Part shown: positions 12,245 to 12,719 of the stretch, in pieces
Layout: every line of letters begins with the position of its first letter
Numbering within the stretch: the stretch's first letter is position 1
Assembly: GCA_020200195.1 (NCBI GenBank)
Contig: JAIVJE010000375.1
Coordinates: 1-12,719 of the forward strand
DNA from: Acidobacteriota bacterium
GTDB taxonomy: Bacteria > Acidobacteriota > Vicinamibacteria > Vicinamibacterales > 2-12-FULL-66-21
DNA length: 12,719 nucleotides
Reading direction: 5' to 3'
The notes under the pieces: model-generated
Databases searched by the model: none
What the model saw: only the letters and a program-made list of their open reading frames with translations
Told to the model about the DNA's origin: nothing
Translations under genes and position numbers: made by a program

Positions 12245-12719
12245 TCAGGGGGGTAGCCCGGCCGTAACGACGGTTCGACGGACGGGAAACAGCAACCACG
12301 CCAGCGCCAGTGCGGCCGCGCCATACTCGAACGCCATCACACTGACCGGTACCACCCAGGCGATCCGCAGCGCTGGTACCGACCAGATCAAGTACACCGG
12401 GAGCACACTTACACTCCAGACCATCAGCGGCACCGTCGCCGCGGATACCAGAAACGGCGTGAAATAGAGCAGGTACCAAGGGTAAATGACCGGCGCGCAC
12501 GCCAGGGCGACGGCCATGGGCCAGGCCCACGCCGCAGGGTCCGTGATCGGCAGCCGCCATCGTGCCCAGACGGCAATGGCAAGCCCCAGAAGCACAGCGA
12601 TCGCCGCAGCGACCTGCGGCGTCGAGGCGGCCGCGACGATTGGGAACACCGGCGCGTTGAAGCGGATGTGGGCAACGACGTTGGGAACGGCGCCTAGTGG
12701 CAGTAATGCGGTGGTCATG
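12245..12719 (-). CDS. Membrane glycosyltransferase-like protein, C-terminal part (continues beyond window)
   Basis: The minus frame is open to the right edge and encodes at least 157 residues with about five membrane helices: AAAIAVLLGLAIAVW, AWPMAVALACAPVIY, a segment with YPWYLLYFTPFL, VPLMVWSVSVLPVYLIW, and VMAFEYGAAALALAWLLF. The HIRFNAPVF and PVIYPWYLLYFTPFL motifs are typical of the C-terminal halves of GT-C enzymes (GT87/DUF2029 and related polyprenyl-phosphate sugar transferases), which add sugars from lipid-linked donors on the outer face of the inner membrane. The ATG at 12716-12718 is probably an internal methionine, as the catalytic N-terminal half would lie outside. The exact GT family is uncertain. 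The stop is TGA at 12245-12247. Confidence 0.75.
   Translation of the reverse strand, partial: MTTALLPLGAVPNVVAHIRFNAPVFPIVAAASTPQVAAAIAVLLGLAIAVWARWRLPITDPAAWAWPMAVALACAPVIYPWYLLYFTPFLVSAATVPLMVWSVSVLPVYLIWSVPALRIAWVVPVSVMAFEYGAAALALAWLLFPVRRTVVTAGLPP

Noticed and set aside
12210..12560. N-terminal extension of the gene ending at 11448
   Set aside because: It overlaps the membrane glycosyltransferase, and the ATG at 12209 has a good ribosome site.
1..12719. tRNA, rRNA, insertion sequences, phage or attachment sites
   Set aside because: No tRNA-like cloverleaf, rRNA core sequence, transposase or integrase was recognised by reading both strands.

Overview
The window is GC-rich bacterial DNA with closely packed genes on both strands. 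It most resembles an Acidobacteriota genome, perhaps Vicinamibacteria. The main reason is a PadR regulator directly upstream of an ABC permease of the Acidobacterial duplicated orphan permease (ADOP) type. Supporting signs are a secreted M28 peptidase, a PQQ-propeller fragment and abundant short intergenic repeats. The taxon is an inference from gene content; there is no rRNA marker.

Layout. 1-128: the 3' end of a forward gene and a strong hairpin terminator, shared with a convergent histone-H1-like gene (127-579, minus). 580-750: an array of short GGTGATCG-type repeats. 751-2259 (minus): a complete exported M28 zinc peptidase with a PA-like insert. 2260-2421: a divergent intergenic region with short periodic repeats. 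2422-2697 (plus): a small hypothetical protein, followed by two 18-bp palindromes. 2797-5021 (plus): a DUF87/HerA-like P-loop ATPase whose halves lie in different frames. 5018-5983 (plus): a calcineurin-like metallophosphoesterase lipoprotein that overlaps the ATPase by 4 bases (GTGA). 5964-8296 (minus): a coupled pair (ATGA overlap) of a membrane TPR-like protein and a 615-residue polytopic membrane protein with a C-terminal domain carrying kinase-like motifs. 8393-10935 (plus): padR and an ADOP permease that has lost two internal blocks, one with a frame change. 10938-11098: an inverted repeat array. 11104-11403 (minus): the C-terminal stub of a PQQ-repeat protein. 11448-12209 (minus): an exported hypothetical protein. 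12245-12719 (minus): the C-terminal part of a membrane glycosyltransferase that runs off the window.

Two observations stand out. First, the two-gene membrane operon at 5964-8296 ends in a domain whose motifs (LKVK, HWDNKPEN, QDVG) look like those of an atypical, possibly extracytoplasmic, kinase; I do not recognise it as a described family. Second, four coding deletions or truncations lie within about 7 kb: in the ATPase linker, in both ADOP extracytoplasmic domains, and at the PQQ N-terminus. Most non-coding gaps also carry a different short repeat family. Either this stretch is decaying through repeat or microhomology deletion, or the assembly has lost segments here; read mapping would separate the two.
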